A stretch of 64,000 bases of DNA from assembly GCF_016920785.2 (NCBI RefSeq), contig NW_024610478.1, positions 39,978 through 103,977 of the forward strand. Direction: 5' to 3'. Below the pieces are notes generated by a model. That model had not been told where the DNA came from. It was given only the letters and a program-made list of their open reading frames with translations, and made no database searches. The position numbers and the translations under genes are program-made. Below, piece after piece: positions 25,200 through 36,746 of the stretch. Each line of letters starts with the position of its first letter. Position 1 is the stretch's first letter. This stretch comes from Ixodes scapularis (Eukaryota; Arthropoda; Arachnida; Ixodida; Ixodidae).

Positions 25200-27200
25200 C
25201 ACGGAGGCAATAGCCGAGATCGTGGTCACGGTGAACGAATAAAACCGCGCCGAACGTCTCTCGTCAGGCCGTGCTCTCTCCAATAATTCGCTTTCCCCGA
25301 GGCAATAGCCGAGATCGTGGTCACGGTGAATGAATAAAACCGCGCCGAACGTCTCTCGTCAGGCCGTGCTCTCTCCAATAATTCGCTTTCACCCAGGCAA
25401 TAGCCGAGATCGTGGTCACGGTGAACGAATAAAACCGCGCCGAACGTCTCTCGTCAGGCCGTGCTCTCTCCAATAATTCGCTTTCACCCAGGCAATAGCC
25501 GAGATCGTTGTCACGGTGAACGAATAAAACCGCGCCGAAGGTCTCTCGTCAGGCCGTGCTCTCTCCAATAATTCGCTTTCACCGAGGCAATAGCCGAGAT
25601 CGTGGTCACGGTGAACGAATAAAACCGCGCCGAACGTCTCTCGTCAGGCCGTGCTCTCTCCAATAATTCGCTTTCACCCAGGCAATAGCCGAGATCGTGG
25701 TCACGGTGAACGAATAAAACCGCGCCGAACGTCTCTCGTCAGGCCGTCCTCTCTCCAATAATTCGCTTTCACCGAGGCAATAGCCGAGATCGTGGTCACG
25801 GTGAACGAATAAAACCGCGCCGAACGTCTCTCGTCAGGCCGTGCTCTCTCCAATAATTCGCTTTCACCGAGGCAATAGCCGAGATCGTTGTCACGGTGAA
25901 CGAATAAAACCCCGCCGAACGTCTCTCGTCAGGCCGTGCTCTCACCAATAATTCGCTTTCACCGAGGCAATAGCCGAGATCGTGGTCACGGTGAACGAAT
26001 AAAACAGCGCCGAGCGTCTCTCGTCAGGCCGTGCTCTCTCCAATAATTCGCTTTCACCGAGGCAATAGCCGAGATCGTGGTCACGGTGAACGAATAAAAC
26101 CGCGCCGAACGTCTCTCGTCAGGCCGTGCTCTCTCCAATAATTCGCTTTCACCGAGGCAATAGCCAAGATCGTGGTCACGGTGAACGAATAAAACCGCGC
26201 CGAACGTCTCTCGTCAGGCCGTGCTCTCTCCAATAATTCGCTTTCACCGAGGCAATAGCCGAGATCGTGGTCACGGTGAACGAATAAAACCGCGCCGAAC
26301 GTCTCTCGTCAGGCCGTGCTCTCTCCAATATTTCGCTTTCACCGAGGCAATAGCCGAGATCGTGGTCACGGTGAACGAATAAAACCGCGCCGAACGTCTC
26401 TCGTCAGGCCGTGCTCTCTCCAATAATTCGCTTTCACCCAGGCAATAGCCGAGATCGTGGTCACGGTGAACGAATAAAACCGCGCCGAACGTCTCTCGTC
26501 AGGCCGTGCTCTCTCCAATAATTCGCTTTCACCGAGGCAATAGCCGAGATCGTGGTCACGGTGAACGAATAAAACCGCGCCGAACGTCTCTCGTCAGGCC
26601 GTGCTCTCTCCAATAATTCGCTTTCACCGAGGCAATAGCCGAGATCGTGGTCACGGTGAACGAATAAAACCGCGCCGAACGTCTCTCGTCAGGCCGTGCT
26701 CTCTCCAATAATTCGCTTTCACCGAGGCAATAGCCGAGATCATGGTCACGGTGAACGAATAAAACCGCGCCGAACGTCTCTCGTCAGGCCGTGCTCTCTC
26801 CAATAATTCGCTTTCACCGAGGCAATAGCCGAGATCGTGGTCACGGTGAACGAATAAAACCGCGCCGAACGTCTCTCGTCAGGCCGTGCTCTCTCCAATA
26901 ATTCGCTTTCACCGAGGCAATAGCCGAGATCGTGGTCACGGTGAACGAATAAAACCGCGCCGAACGTCTCTCGTTAGGCCGTACTCTCTCCAATAATTCG
27001 CTTTCACCGAGGCAATAGCCGAGATCGTGGTCACGGTGAACGAATAAAACCGCGCCGAACGTCTCTCGTCAGGCCGTGCTCTCTCCAATAATTCGCTTTC
27101 ACCGAGGCAATAGCCGAGATCGTGGTCACGGTGAACGAATAAAACCGCGCCGAACGTCTCTCGTCAGTCCGTGCTCTCTCCAATAATTCGCTTTCACCGA
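25200..27200. repeat. Rearranged third copy of the CACGGAGG-to-CAGTCCG block
   Basis: It begins with CACGGAGG and TTCCCCGAGG/GTGAATG, as at 7993 and 14369. It ends with CGTTAGGCCGTACTC (about 26974) and CAGTCCG (about 27166). Between them several monomers are inserted or re-ordered: GATCGTTGTC now occurs twice (about 25506 and 25886), and CAATATTTCG and CATGGTCACG sit at new places. It directly follows the 21085-25199 block, whereas at 7.99-13.6 kb the corresponding two blocks lie in the opposite order. Confidence 0.8.
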
Positions 27201-28500
27201 GGCAATAGCCGAGATCGTGGTCACGGTGAACGAATAAAACCGCGCCGAACGTCTCTCGTCAGGCCGTGCTCTCTCCAATAATTCGCTTTCACCGAGGCAA
27301 TAGCCGAGATCGTGGTCACGGTGAACGAATAAAACCGCGCCGAACGTCTCTCGTCAGGCCGTGCTCTCTCCAATAATTCGCTTTCACCGAGGCAATAGCC
27401 GAGATCGTGGTCAAGGTGAACGAATAAAACCGCGCCGAACGTCTCTCGTCAGGCCGTGCTCTCTCCAATAATTCGCTTTCACCGAGGCAATAGCCGAGAT
27501 CGTGGTCACGGTGAACGAATAAAACCGCGCCGAACGTCTCTCGTCAGGCCGTGCTCTCTCCAATAATTCGCTTTCACCGAGGCAATAGCCGAGATCGTGG
27601 TCACGGTGAACGAATAAAACCGCGCCGAACGTCTCTCGTCAGGCCGTGCTCTCTCCAATAATTCGCTTTCACCGAGGCAATAGCCGAGATCGTGGTCACG
27701 GTGAACGAATAAAACCGCGCCGAACGTCTCTCGTCAGGCCGTGCTCTCTCCAATAATTCGCTTTCACCCAGGCAATAGCCGAGATCGTGGTCACGGTGAA
27801 CGAATAAAACCGCGCCGAACGTCTCTCGTCAGGCCGTGCTCTCTCCAATAATTCGCTTTCACCGAGGCAATAGCCGAGATCGTGGTCACGGTGAACGAAT
27901 AAAACCGCGCCGAACGTCTCTCGTCAGTCCGTGCTCTCTCCAATAATTCGCATTCACCGAGGCAATAGCCGAGATCGTGGTCACGGTGAACGAATAAAAC
28001 CGCGCCGAACGTCTCTCGTCAGGCCGTGCTCTCTCCAATAATTCGCTTTCACCGAGGCAATAGCCGAGATCGTGGTCACGGTGAACGAATAAAACCGCGC
28101 CGAACGTCTCTTGTCAGGCCGTGCTCTCTCCAATAATTCGCTTTCACCGAGGCAATAGCCGAGATCGTGGTCAAGGTGAACGAATAAAACCGCGCCGAAC
28201 GTCTCTCGTCAGGCCGTGCTCTCTCCAATAATTCGCTTTCACCGAGGCAATAGCCGAGATCGTGGTCACGGTGAACGAATAAAACCGCGCCGAACGTCTC
28301 TCGTCAGGCCGTGCTCTCTCCAAAAATTCGCTTTCACCGAGGCAATAGCCGAGATCGTGGTCACGGTGAACGAATAAAACCGCGCCGAACGTCTCTCGTC
28401 AGGCCGTGCTCTCTCCAATAATTCGCTTTCACCGAGGCAATAGCCGAGATCGTGGTCACGGTGAACGAATAAAACCGCGCCGAACGTCTCTCGTCAGGCC
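27160..28500. repeat. 8-monomer (760 bp) tandem duplication
   Basis: CAGTCCGTG recurs with its surroundings at 27161 and 27921, and GGTCAAGGTG at 27411 and 28171. Both spacings are exactly 760 bp (8 x 95). Private changes, such as CGCATTCACC after the second CAGTCCG and CCAAAAATTCG near 28322, distinguish the second copy. Confidence 0.87.
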
Positions 28501-28559
28501 GTGCTCTCTCCAATAATTCGCTTTCACCCAGGCAATAGCCGAGATCGTGGTCACGGTGA

Positions 28560-31160
28560 ACGAATAAAACAGCGCCGAACGTCTCTCGTCAGGCCGTGCT
28601 CTCTCCAATAATTCGCTTTCACCGAGGCAATGGCCGAGATCGTGGTCACGGTGAACGAATAAAACGGCGCCGAACGTCTCTCGTCAGGCCGTGCTCTCTC
28701 CAATAATTCGCTTTCACCGAGGCAATAGCCGAGATCGTGGTCACGGTGAACGAATAAAACTGCGCCGAACGTCTCTCGTCAGGCCGTGCTCTCTCCAATA
28801 ATTCGCTTTCACCCAGGCAATAGCCGAGATCGTGGTCACGGTGAACGAATAAAACCGCGCCGAACGTCTCTCGTCAGGCCGTGCTCTCTCCAATAATTCG
28901 CTTTCACCCAGGCAATAGCCGAGATCGTGGTCACGGTGAACGAATAAAACCGCGCTGAACGTCTCTCGTCAGGCCGTGCTCTCTCCAATAATTCGCTTTC
29001 ACCGAGGCAATAGCCGAGATCGTGGTCACGGTGAACGAATAAAACGGCGCCGAACGTCTCTCGTCAGGCCGTGCTCTCTCCAATAATTCGCTTTCACCGA
29101 GGCAATAGCCGAGATCGTGGTCACGGTGAACGAATAAAACGGCGCCGAACGTCTCTCGTCAGGCCGTGCTCTCTCCAATAATTCGCTTTCACCGAGGCAA
29201 TAGCCGAGATCGTGGTCACGGTGAACGAATAAAACCGCGCCGAACGTCTCTCGTCAGGCCGTGCTCTCTCCAATAATTCGCTTTCACCGAGGCAATAGCC
29301 GAGATCGTGGTCACGGTGAACGAATAAAACGGCGCCGAACGTCTCTCGTCAGGCCGTGCTCTCTCCAATAATTCGCTTTCACCGAGGCAATAGCCGAGAT
29401 CGTGGTCACGGTGAACGAATAAAACGGCGCCAAACGTCTCTCGTCAGGCCGTGCTCTCTCCAATAATTCGCTTTCACCGAGGCAATAGCCGAGATCGTGG
29501 TCACGGTGAACGAATAAAACGGCGCCATACGTCTCTCGTCAGGCCGTGCTCTCTCCAATAATTCGCTTTCACCGAGGCAATAGCCGAGATCGTGGTCACG
29601 GTGAACGAATAAAACGGCGCCGAACGTCTCTCGTCAGGCCGTGCTCTCTCCAATATTTCGCTTTCACCGAGGCAATAGCCGAGATCGTGGTCACGGTGAA
29701 CGAATAAAACGGCGCCAAACGTCTCTCGTCAGGCCGTGCTCTCTCCAATAATTCGCTTTCACCGAGGCAATAGCCGAGATCGTGGTCACGGTGAACGAAT
29801 AAAACCGCGCCGAACGTCTCTCGTCAGGCCGTGCTCTCTCCAATAATTCGCTTTCACCCAGGCAATAGCCGAGATCGTGGTCACGGTGAACGAATAAAAC
29901 AGCGCCGAACGTCTCTCGTCAGGCCGTGCTCTCTCCAATAATTCGCTTTCACCGAGGCAATGGCCGAGATCGTGGTCCCGGTGAACGAATAAAACGGCGC
30001 CGAACGTCTCTCGTCAGGCCGTGCTCTCTCCAATAATTCGCTTTCACCGAGGCAATAGCCGAGATCGTGGTCACGGTGAACGAATAAAACTGCGCCGAAC
30101 GTCTCTCGTCAGGCCGTGCTCTCTCCAATAATTCGCTTTCACCCAGGCAATAGCCGAGATCGTGGTCACGGTGAACGAATAAAACCGCGCCGAACGTCTC
30201 TCGTCAGGCCGTGCTCTCTCCAATAATTCGCTTTCACCCAGGCAATAGCCGAGATCGTGGTCACGGTGAACGAATAAAACCGCGCTGAACGTCTCTCGTC
30301 AGGCCGTGCTCTCTCCAATAATTCGCTTTCACCGAGGCAATAGCCGAGATCGTGGTCACGGTGAACGAATAAAACGGCGCCGAACGTCTCTCGTCAGGCC
30401 GTGCTCTCTCCAATAATTCGCTTTCACCGAGGCAATAGCCGAGATCGTGGTCACGGTGAACGAATAAAACGGCGCCGAACGTCTCTCGTCAGGCCGTGCT
30501 CTCTCCAATAATTCGCTTTCACCGAGGCAATAGCCGAGATCGTGGTCACGGTGAACGAATAAAACCGCGCCGAACGTCTCTCGTCAGGCCGTGCTCTCTC
30601 CAATAATTCGCTTTCACCGAGGCAATAGCCGAGATCGTGGTCACGGTGAACGAATAAAACGGCGCCGAACGTCTCTCGTCAGGCCGTGCTCTCTCCAATA
30701 ATTCGCTTTCACCGAGGCAATAGCCGAGATCGTGGTCACGGTGAACGAATAAAACGGCGCCAAACGTCTCTCGTCAGGCCGTGCTCTCTCCAATAATTCG
30801 CTTTCACCGAGGCAATAGCCGAGATCGTGGTCACGGTGAACGAATAAAACGGCGCCAAACGTCTCTCGTCAGGCCGTGCTCTCTCCAATAATTCGCTTTC
30901 ACCGAGGCAATAGCCGAGATCGTGGTCACGGTGAACGAATAAAACGGCGCCATACGTCTCTCGTCAGGCCGTGCTCTCTCCAATAATTCGCTTTCACCGA
31001 GGCAATAGCCGAGATCGTGGTCACGGTGAACGAATAAAACGGCGCCGAACGTCTCTCGTCAGGCCGTGCTCTCTCCAATATTTCGCTTTCACCGAGGCAA
31101 TAGCCGAGATCGTGGTCACGGTGAACGAATAAAACGGCGCCAAACGTCTCTCGTCAGGCC
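28560..31160. repeat. 14/15-monomer tandem duplication rich in G66/G72 monomers
   Basis: Markers ACAGCGCC, CAATGGCCGAG, ACTGCGCC (28761 and 30091), two CCCAGG units and CGCGCTGAAC recur at 1330 bp (14 monomers). Further right, GGCGCCATACG (29521 and 30946) and CAATATTTCG (about 29656 and 31081) recur at 1425 bp (15 monomers), so the second copy gained one B-type monomer. GGTCCCGG near 29976 is private to the second copy. Many units are the recombinant G66/G72 type. Confidence 0.9.
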
Positions 31161-32500
31161 GTGCTCTCTCCAATAATTCGCTTTCACCGAGGCAATAGCC
31201 GAGATCGTGGTCACGGTGAACGAATAAAACGGCGCCAAACGTCTCTCGTCAGGCCGTGCTCTCTCCAATAATTCGCTTTCACCGAGGCAATAGCCGAGAT
31301 CGTGGTCACGGTGAACGAATAAAACGGCGCCAAACGTCTGTCGTCAGGCCGTGCTCTCTCCAATAATTCGCTTTCACCGAGGCAATAGCCGAGATCGTGG
31401 TCACGGTGAACGAATAAAACGGCGCCAAACGTCTCTCGTCAGGCCGTGCTCTCTCCAATAATTCGCTTTCACCGAGGCAATAGCCGAGATCGTGGTCACG
31501 GTGAACGAATAAAACGGCGCCAAACGTCTCTCGTCAGGCCGTGCTTTCTCCAATAATTCGCTTTCACCGAGGCAATAGCCGAGATCGTGGTCACGGTGAA
31601 CGAATATAACGGCGCCAAACGTCTGTCGTCAGGCCGTGTTCTCTCCAATAATTCGCTTTCACCGAGGCAATGGCCGAGATCGTGGTCACGGTGAACGAAT
31701 AAAACGGCGCCAAACGTCTCTCGTCAGGCCGTGCTCTCTCCAATAATTCGCTTTCACCGAGGCAATAGCCGAGATCGTGGTCACGGTGAACGAATAAAAC
31801 GGCGCCAAACGTCTCTCGTCAGGCCGTGCTCTCTCCAATAATTCGCTTTCACCGAGGCAATACCCGAGATCGTGGTCACGGTGAACGAATAAAACGGCGC
31901 CAAACGTCTCTCGTCAGGCCGTGCTCTCTCCAATAATTCGCTTTCACCGAGGCAATAGCCGAGATCGTGGTCACGGTGAACGAATAAAACGGCGCCAAAC
32001 GTCTCTCGTCAGGCCGTGCTCTCTCCAATAATTCGCTTTCACCGAGGCAATAGCCGAGATCGTGGTCACGGTGAACGAATAAAACGGCGCCAAACGTCTC
32101 TCGTCAGGCCGTGCTCTCTCCAATAATTCGCTTTTCACCGAGGCAATAGCCGAGATCGTGGTCACGGTGAACGAATAAAACGGCGCCAAACGTCTCTCGT
32201 CAGGCCGTGCTCTCTCCAATAATTCGCTTTCACCGAGGCCATAGCCGAGATCGTGGTCACGGTGAACGAATAAAACGGCGCCAAACGTCTCTCGTCAGGC
32301 CGTGCTCTCTCCAATAATTCGCTTTCACCGAGGCAATAGCCGAGATCGTGGTCACGGTGAACGAATAAAACGGCGCCAAACGTCTCTCGTCAGGCCGTGC
32401 TCTCTCCAATAATTCGCTTTCACCGAGGCAATAGCCGAGATCGTGGTCACGGTGAACGAATAAAACGGCGCCAAACGTCTCTCGTCAGGCCGTGCTCTCT
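31160..32500. repeat. Homogeneous B-type stretch
   Basis: About 14 monomers, nearly all B haplotype with position 2 T. They carry only scattered private changes, such as GTCTGTCGTC (about 31337 and 31622), CGAATATAAC (about 31603), CAATACCCG (about 31860) and one extra T near 32133. No higher-order marker pair was seen and nothing but satellite is present. Confidence 0.85.
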
Positions 32501-35200
32501 CCAATAATTCGCTTTCATCGAGGCAATAGCCGAGATCGTGGTCACGGTGAACGAATAAAACGGCGCCGAACGTCTCTCGTCAGGGCGTGCTCTCTCCAAT
32601 AATTCGCTTTCACCGAGGCAATAGCCGAGATCGTGGTCACGGTGAACGAATAAAACGGCGCCAAACGTCTCTCGTCAGGCCGTGCTCTCTCCAATAATTC
32701 GCTTTCACCGAGGCAATAGCCGAGATCGTGGTCACGGTGAACGAATAAAACGGCGCCAAACGTCTCTCGTCAGGCCGTGCTCTCTCCAATAATTCGCTTT
32801 CACCGAGGCAATAGCCGAGATCGTGGTCACGGTGAACGAATAAAAACGGCGCCAAACGTCTCTCGTCAGGCCGTGCTCTCTCCAATAATTCGCTTTCACC
32901 GAGGCAATAGCCGAGATCGTGGTCACGGTGAACGAATAAATCGGCGCCAAACGTCTCTCGTCAGGCCGTGCTCTCTCCAATAATTCGCTTTCACCGAGGC
33001 AATAGCCGAGATCGTGGTCACGGTGAACGAATAAAACGGCGCCAAACGTCTCTCGTCAGGCCGTGCTCTCTCCAATAATTCGCTTTCACCGAGGCAATAG
33101 CCGAGATCGTGGTCACGGTGAACGAATAAAACGGCGCCAAACGTCTCTCGTCAGGCCGTGCTCTCTCCAATAATTCGCTTTCACCGAGGCAATAGCCGAG
33201 ATCGTGGTCACGGTGAACGAATAAAACGGCGCCGAACGTCTCTCGTCAGGCCGTCCTCTCTCCAATAATTCGCTTTCACCGAGGCAATAGCCGAGATCGT
33301 GGTCACGGTGAACGAATAAAACGGCGCCAAACGTCTCTCGTCAGGCCGTGCTCTCTCCAATAATTCGCTTTCACAGATGGCAATAGCCGAGATCGTGGTC
33401 ACGGTGAACGAATAAAACGGCGCCGAACGTCTCTCGTCAGGCCGTGCTCTCTCCAATAATTCGCTTTCACCGAGGCAATAGCCGAGATCGTGGTCACGGT
33501 GAACAAATAAAACGGCGCCGAACGTCTCTCGTCAGGCCGTGCTCTCTCCAATAATTCGCTTTCACCGAGGCAATAGCCGAGATCGTGGTCACGGTGAACG
33601 AATAAAACGGCGCCAAACGTCTCTCCTCAGGCCGTGCTCTCTCCAATAATTCGCTTTCACCGAGGCAATAGCCGAGATCTTGGTCACGGTGAACGAATAA
33701 AACGGCGCCAAACGTCTCTCGTCAGGCCGTGCTCTCTCCAATAATTCGCTTTCACCGAGGCAATAGCCGAGATCATGGTCACGGTGAACGAATAAAACGG
33801 CGCCGAACGTCTCTCGTCAGGCCGTGCTCTCTCCAATAATTCGCTTTCACCGAGGCAATAGCCGAGATCGTGGTCACGGGTGAACGAATAAAAACGGCGC
33901 CGAACGTCTCTCGTCAGGCCGTGCTCTCTCCAATAATTCGCTTTCACCGAGGCAATAGCCGAGATCGTGGTCACGGTGAACGAATAAAACGGCGCCAAAC
34001 GTCTCTCGTCAGGCCGTGCTCTCTCCAATAATTCGCTTTCACCGAGGCCAATAGCCGAGATCGTGGTCACGGTGAACGAATAAAACGGCGCCAAACGTCT
34101 CTCGTCAGGCCGTGCTCTCTCCAATAATTCGCTTTCACCGAGGCAATAGCCGAGATCGTGGTCACGGTGAACGAATAAAACGGCGCCAAACGTCTCTCGT
34201 CAGGCCGTGCTCTCTCCAATAATTCGCTTTCACCGAGGCAATAGCCGAGATCGTGGTCACGGTGAACGAATAAAACGGCGCCAAACGTCTCTCGTCAGGC
34301 CGTGCTCTCTCCAATAATTCGCTTTCATCGAGGCAATAGCCGAGATCGTGGTCACGGTGAACGAATAAAACGGCGCCGAACGTCTCTCGTCAGGGCGTGC
34401 TCTCTCCAATAATTCGCTTTCACCGAGGCAATAGCCGAGATCGTGGTCACGGTGAACGAATAAAACGGCGCCAAACGTCTCTCGTCAGGCCGTGCTCTCT
34501 CCAATAATTCGCTTTCACCGAGGCAATAGCCGAGATCGTGGTCACGGTGAACGAATAAAACGGCGCCAAACGTCTCTCGTCAGGCCGTGCTCTCTCCAAT
34601 AATTCGCTTTCACCGAGGCAATAGCCGAGATCGTGGTCACGGTGAACGAATAAAACGGCGCCAAACGTCTCTCGTCAGGCCGTGCTCTCTCCAATAATTC
34701 GCTTTCACCGAGGCAATAGCCGAGATCGTGGTCACGGTGAACGAATAAATCGGCGCCAAACGTCTCTCGTCAGGCCGTGCTCTCTCCAATAATTCGCTTT
34801 CACCGAGGCAATAGCCGAGATCGTGGTCACGGTGAACGAATAAAACGGCGCCAAACGTCTCTCGTCAGGCCGTGCTCTCTCCAATAATTCGCTTTCACCG
34901 AGGCAATAGCCGAGATCGTGTGGTCAGGGTGAACGAATAAAACGGCGCCAAACGTCTCTCGTCAGGCCGTGCTCTCTCCAATAATTCGCTTTCACCGAGG
35001 CAATAGCCGAGATCGTGGTCACGGTGAACGAATAAAACGGCGCCAAACGTCTCTCGTCAGGCCGTGCTCTCTCCAATAATTCGCTTTCACCGAGGCAATA
35101 GCCGAGATCGTGGTCACGGTGAACGAATAAAACGGCGCCAAACGTCTCTCGTCAGGCCGTGCTCTCTCCAATAATTCGCTTTCACAGATGCAATAGCCGA
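32500..35200. repeat. 19-monomer tandem duplication with scattered indels
   Basis: TTTCATCGAGG (32511 and 34321) and CAGGGCGTGC (32581 and 34391) recur at 1810 bp. GAATAAATCGG recurs at 32941 and 34750, and CACAGATG at 33372 and 35183. The expected 19 x 95 is 1805, and small insertions account for the excess: extra A near 32845, extra G in CAGATGGC near 33379, CGGGTGAAC near 33879, extra A near 33893, GGCCAATAG near 34049 and GTGTGGTC near 34919. Indels fall in both copies. Confidence 0.85.
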
Positions 35201-36693
35201 GATCGTGGTCACGGTGAACGAATAAAACGGCGCCAAACGTCTCTCGTCAGGCCGTGCTCTCTCCAATAATTCGCTTTCATCGAGGCAATAGCCGAGATCG
35301 TGGTCACGGTGAACGAATAAAACGGCGCCAAACGTCTCTCGTCAGGCCGTGCTCTCTCCAATAATTCGCTTTCACCGAGGCAATAGCCGAGATCGTGGTC
35401 ACGGTGAACGAATAAAACCGCGCCAAACGTCTCTCGTCAGGCCGTGCTCTCTCCAATAATTCGCTTTCACCGAGGCAATAGCCGAGATCGTGGTCACGGT
35501 GAACGAATAAAACGCCGCCAAACGTCTCTCGTCAGGCCGTGCTATCTCCAATAATTCGCTTTCACCGAGGCAATAGCCGAGATCGTGGTCACGGTGAACG
35601 AATAAAACCGCGCCAAACGTCTCTCGTCAGGCCGTGCTCTCTCCAATAATTCGGTTTCACCGAGGCAATAACCGAGATCGTGGTCACGGTGAACGAATAA
35701 AACCGCGCCAAACGTCTCTCGTCAGGCCGTGCTCTCTCCGATAATTCGCTTTCACCGAGGCAATAGCCGAGATCGTGGTCACGGTGAACGAATAAAACGG
35801 CGCTAAACGTCTCTCGTCAGGCCGTGCTCTCTCCAATAATTCGCTTTCACCGAGGCAATAGCCGAGATCGTGGTCACGGTGAACGAATAAAACCTTGCCA
35901 AACGTCTCTCGTCAGGCCGTGCTCACTCCAAAAATTCGCTTTCACCGAGGCAATAGCCGAGATCGTGGTCACGGTGAACGAATTAAACGGCGCCAAACGT
36001 CTCTCGTCAGGCCGTGCTCTCTCCAATAATTCGCTTTCACCGAGGCAATAGCCGAGATCGTGGTCACGGTGAACGAATAAAACGGCGCCAAACGTCTCTC
36101 GTCAGGCCATGCTCTCTCCAATAATTCGCTTTCACCGAGGCAATAGCCGAGATTGTGGTCACGGTGAACGAATAAAACGGCGCCAAACGTCTCTCGTCAG
36201 GCCGTGCTCTCTCCAATAATTCGCTTTCACCGAGGCAATAGCCGAGATCGTGGTCACGGTGAACGAATAAAACGGCGCCAAACGTCTCTCGTCAGGCCGT
36301 GCTCTCTCCAATAATTTGCTTTCACCGAGGCAATAGCCGAGATCGTGGTCACGGTGAACGAATAAAACGGCGCCAAACGTCTCTCGTCAGGCCGTGCTCT
36401 CTCCAATAATTCGCTTTCACCGAGGCAATAGCCAAGATCGTGGTCACGGTGAACGAATAAAACGGCGCCAAACGTCTCTCGTCAGGCCGTGCTCTCTCCA
36501 ATAATTCGCTTTCACCGAGGCAATAGCCGAGATCGTGGTCACGGTGAACGAATAAAACGGCGCCAAACGTCTCTCGTCAGGCCGTGCTCTCTCCAATAAT
36601 TCACTTTCACCGAGGCAATAGCCGAGATCGTGGTCACGGTGAACGAATAAAACGGCGCCAAACGTCTCTCGTCAGGCCGTGCTCTCTCCAATA

Positions 36694-36710
36694 ATTCGCT
36701 TTCACCGAGG
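36694..36710 (+). other. Partial CENP-B-box-like 17-mer in each monomer, shown in the reference unit
   Basis: ATTCGCTTTCACCGAGG matches seven of the nine essential positions of the mammalian CENP-B box pattern NTTCGNNNNANNCGGGN. The A at position 10 is C here, and the third base of CGGG is A. A chance match is plausible. It is recorded because it is the only centromere-associated motif I can see. Confidence 0.2.
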
Positions 36711-36738
36711 CAATAGCCGAGATCGTGGTCACGGTGAA
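36701..36738. other. 7-bp dyad (inverted repeat) present in nearly every monomer, shown in the reference unit
   Basis: TTCACCG at 36701-36707 and CGGTGAA at 36732-36738 are perfect reverse complements separated by 24 bases. The loop contains a smaller dyad, CGTG-GT-CACG, that overlaps the right arm, so the two hairpins exclude each other. Potentially a cruciform or protein-binding symmetry element. The common CCCAGG variant changes the last base of the left arm without a compensating change in the right arm. Confidence 0.6.
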
Positions 36739-36740
36739 CG

Positions 36741-36746
36741 AATAAA
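36741..36746 (+). promoter_or_regulatory. AATAAA hexamer repeated every 95 bp, shown in the reference unit
   Basis: The canonical eukaryotic polyadenylation hexamer sits at monomer positions 58-63 on the plus strand in nearly all units. It is lost in the divergent monomers (AATAGA) and in a few others (AATCAA, ATTAAA, AACAAA). Whether it works as a signal is not shown. The motif is short and AT-rich, and no transcript is known here. Confidence 0.3.

Noticed and set aside
36725..36738. Nuclear-receptor-like paired half-sites in GGTCACGGTGAA
   Set aside because: The half-sites are imperfect and very short, and nothing else supports hormone-receptor binding. Such matches are expected by chance.
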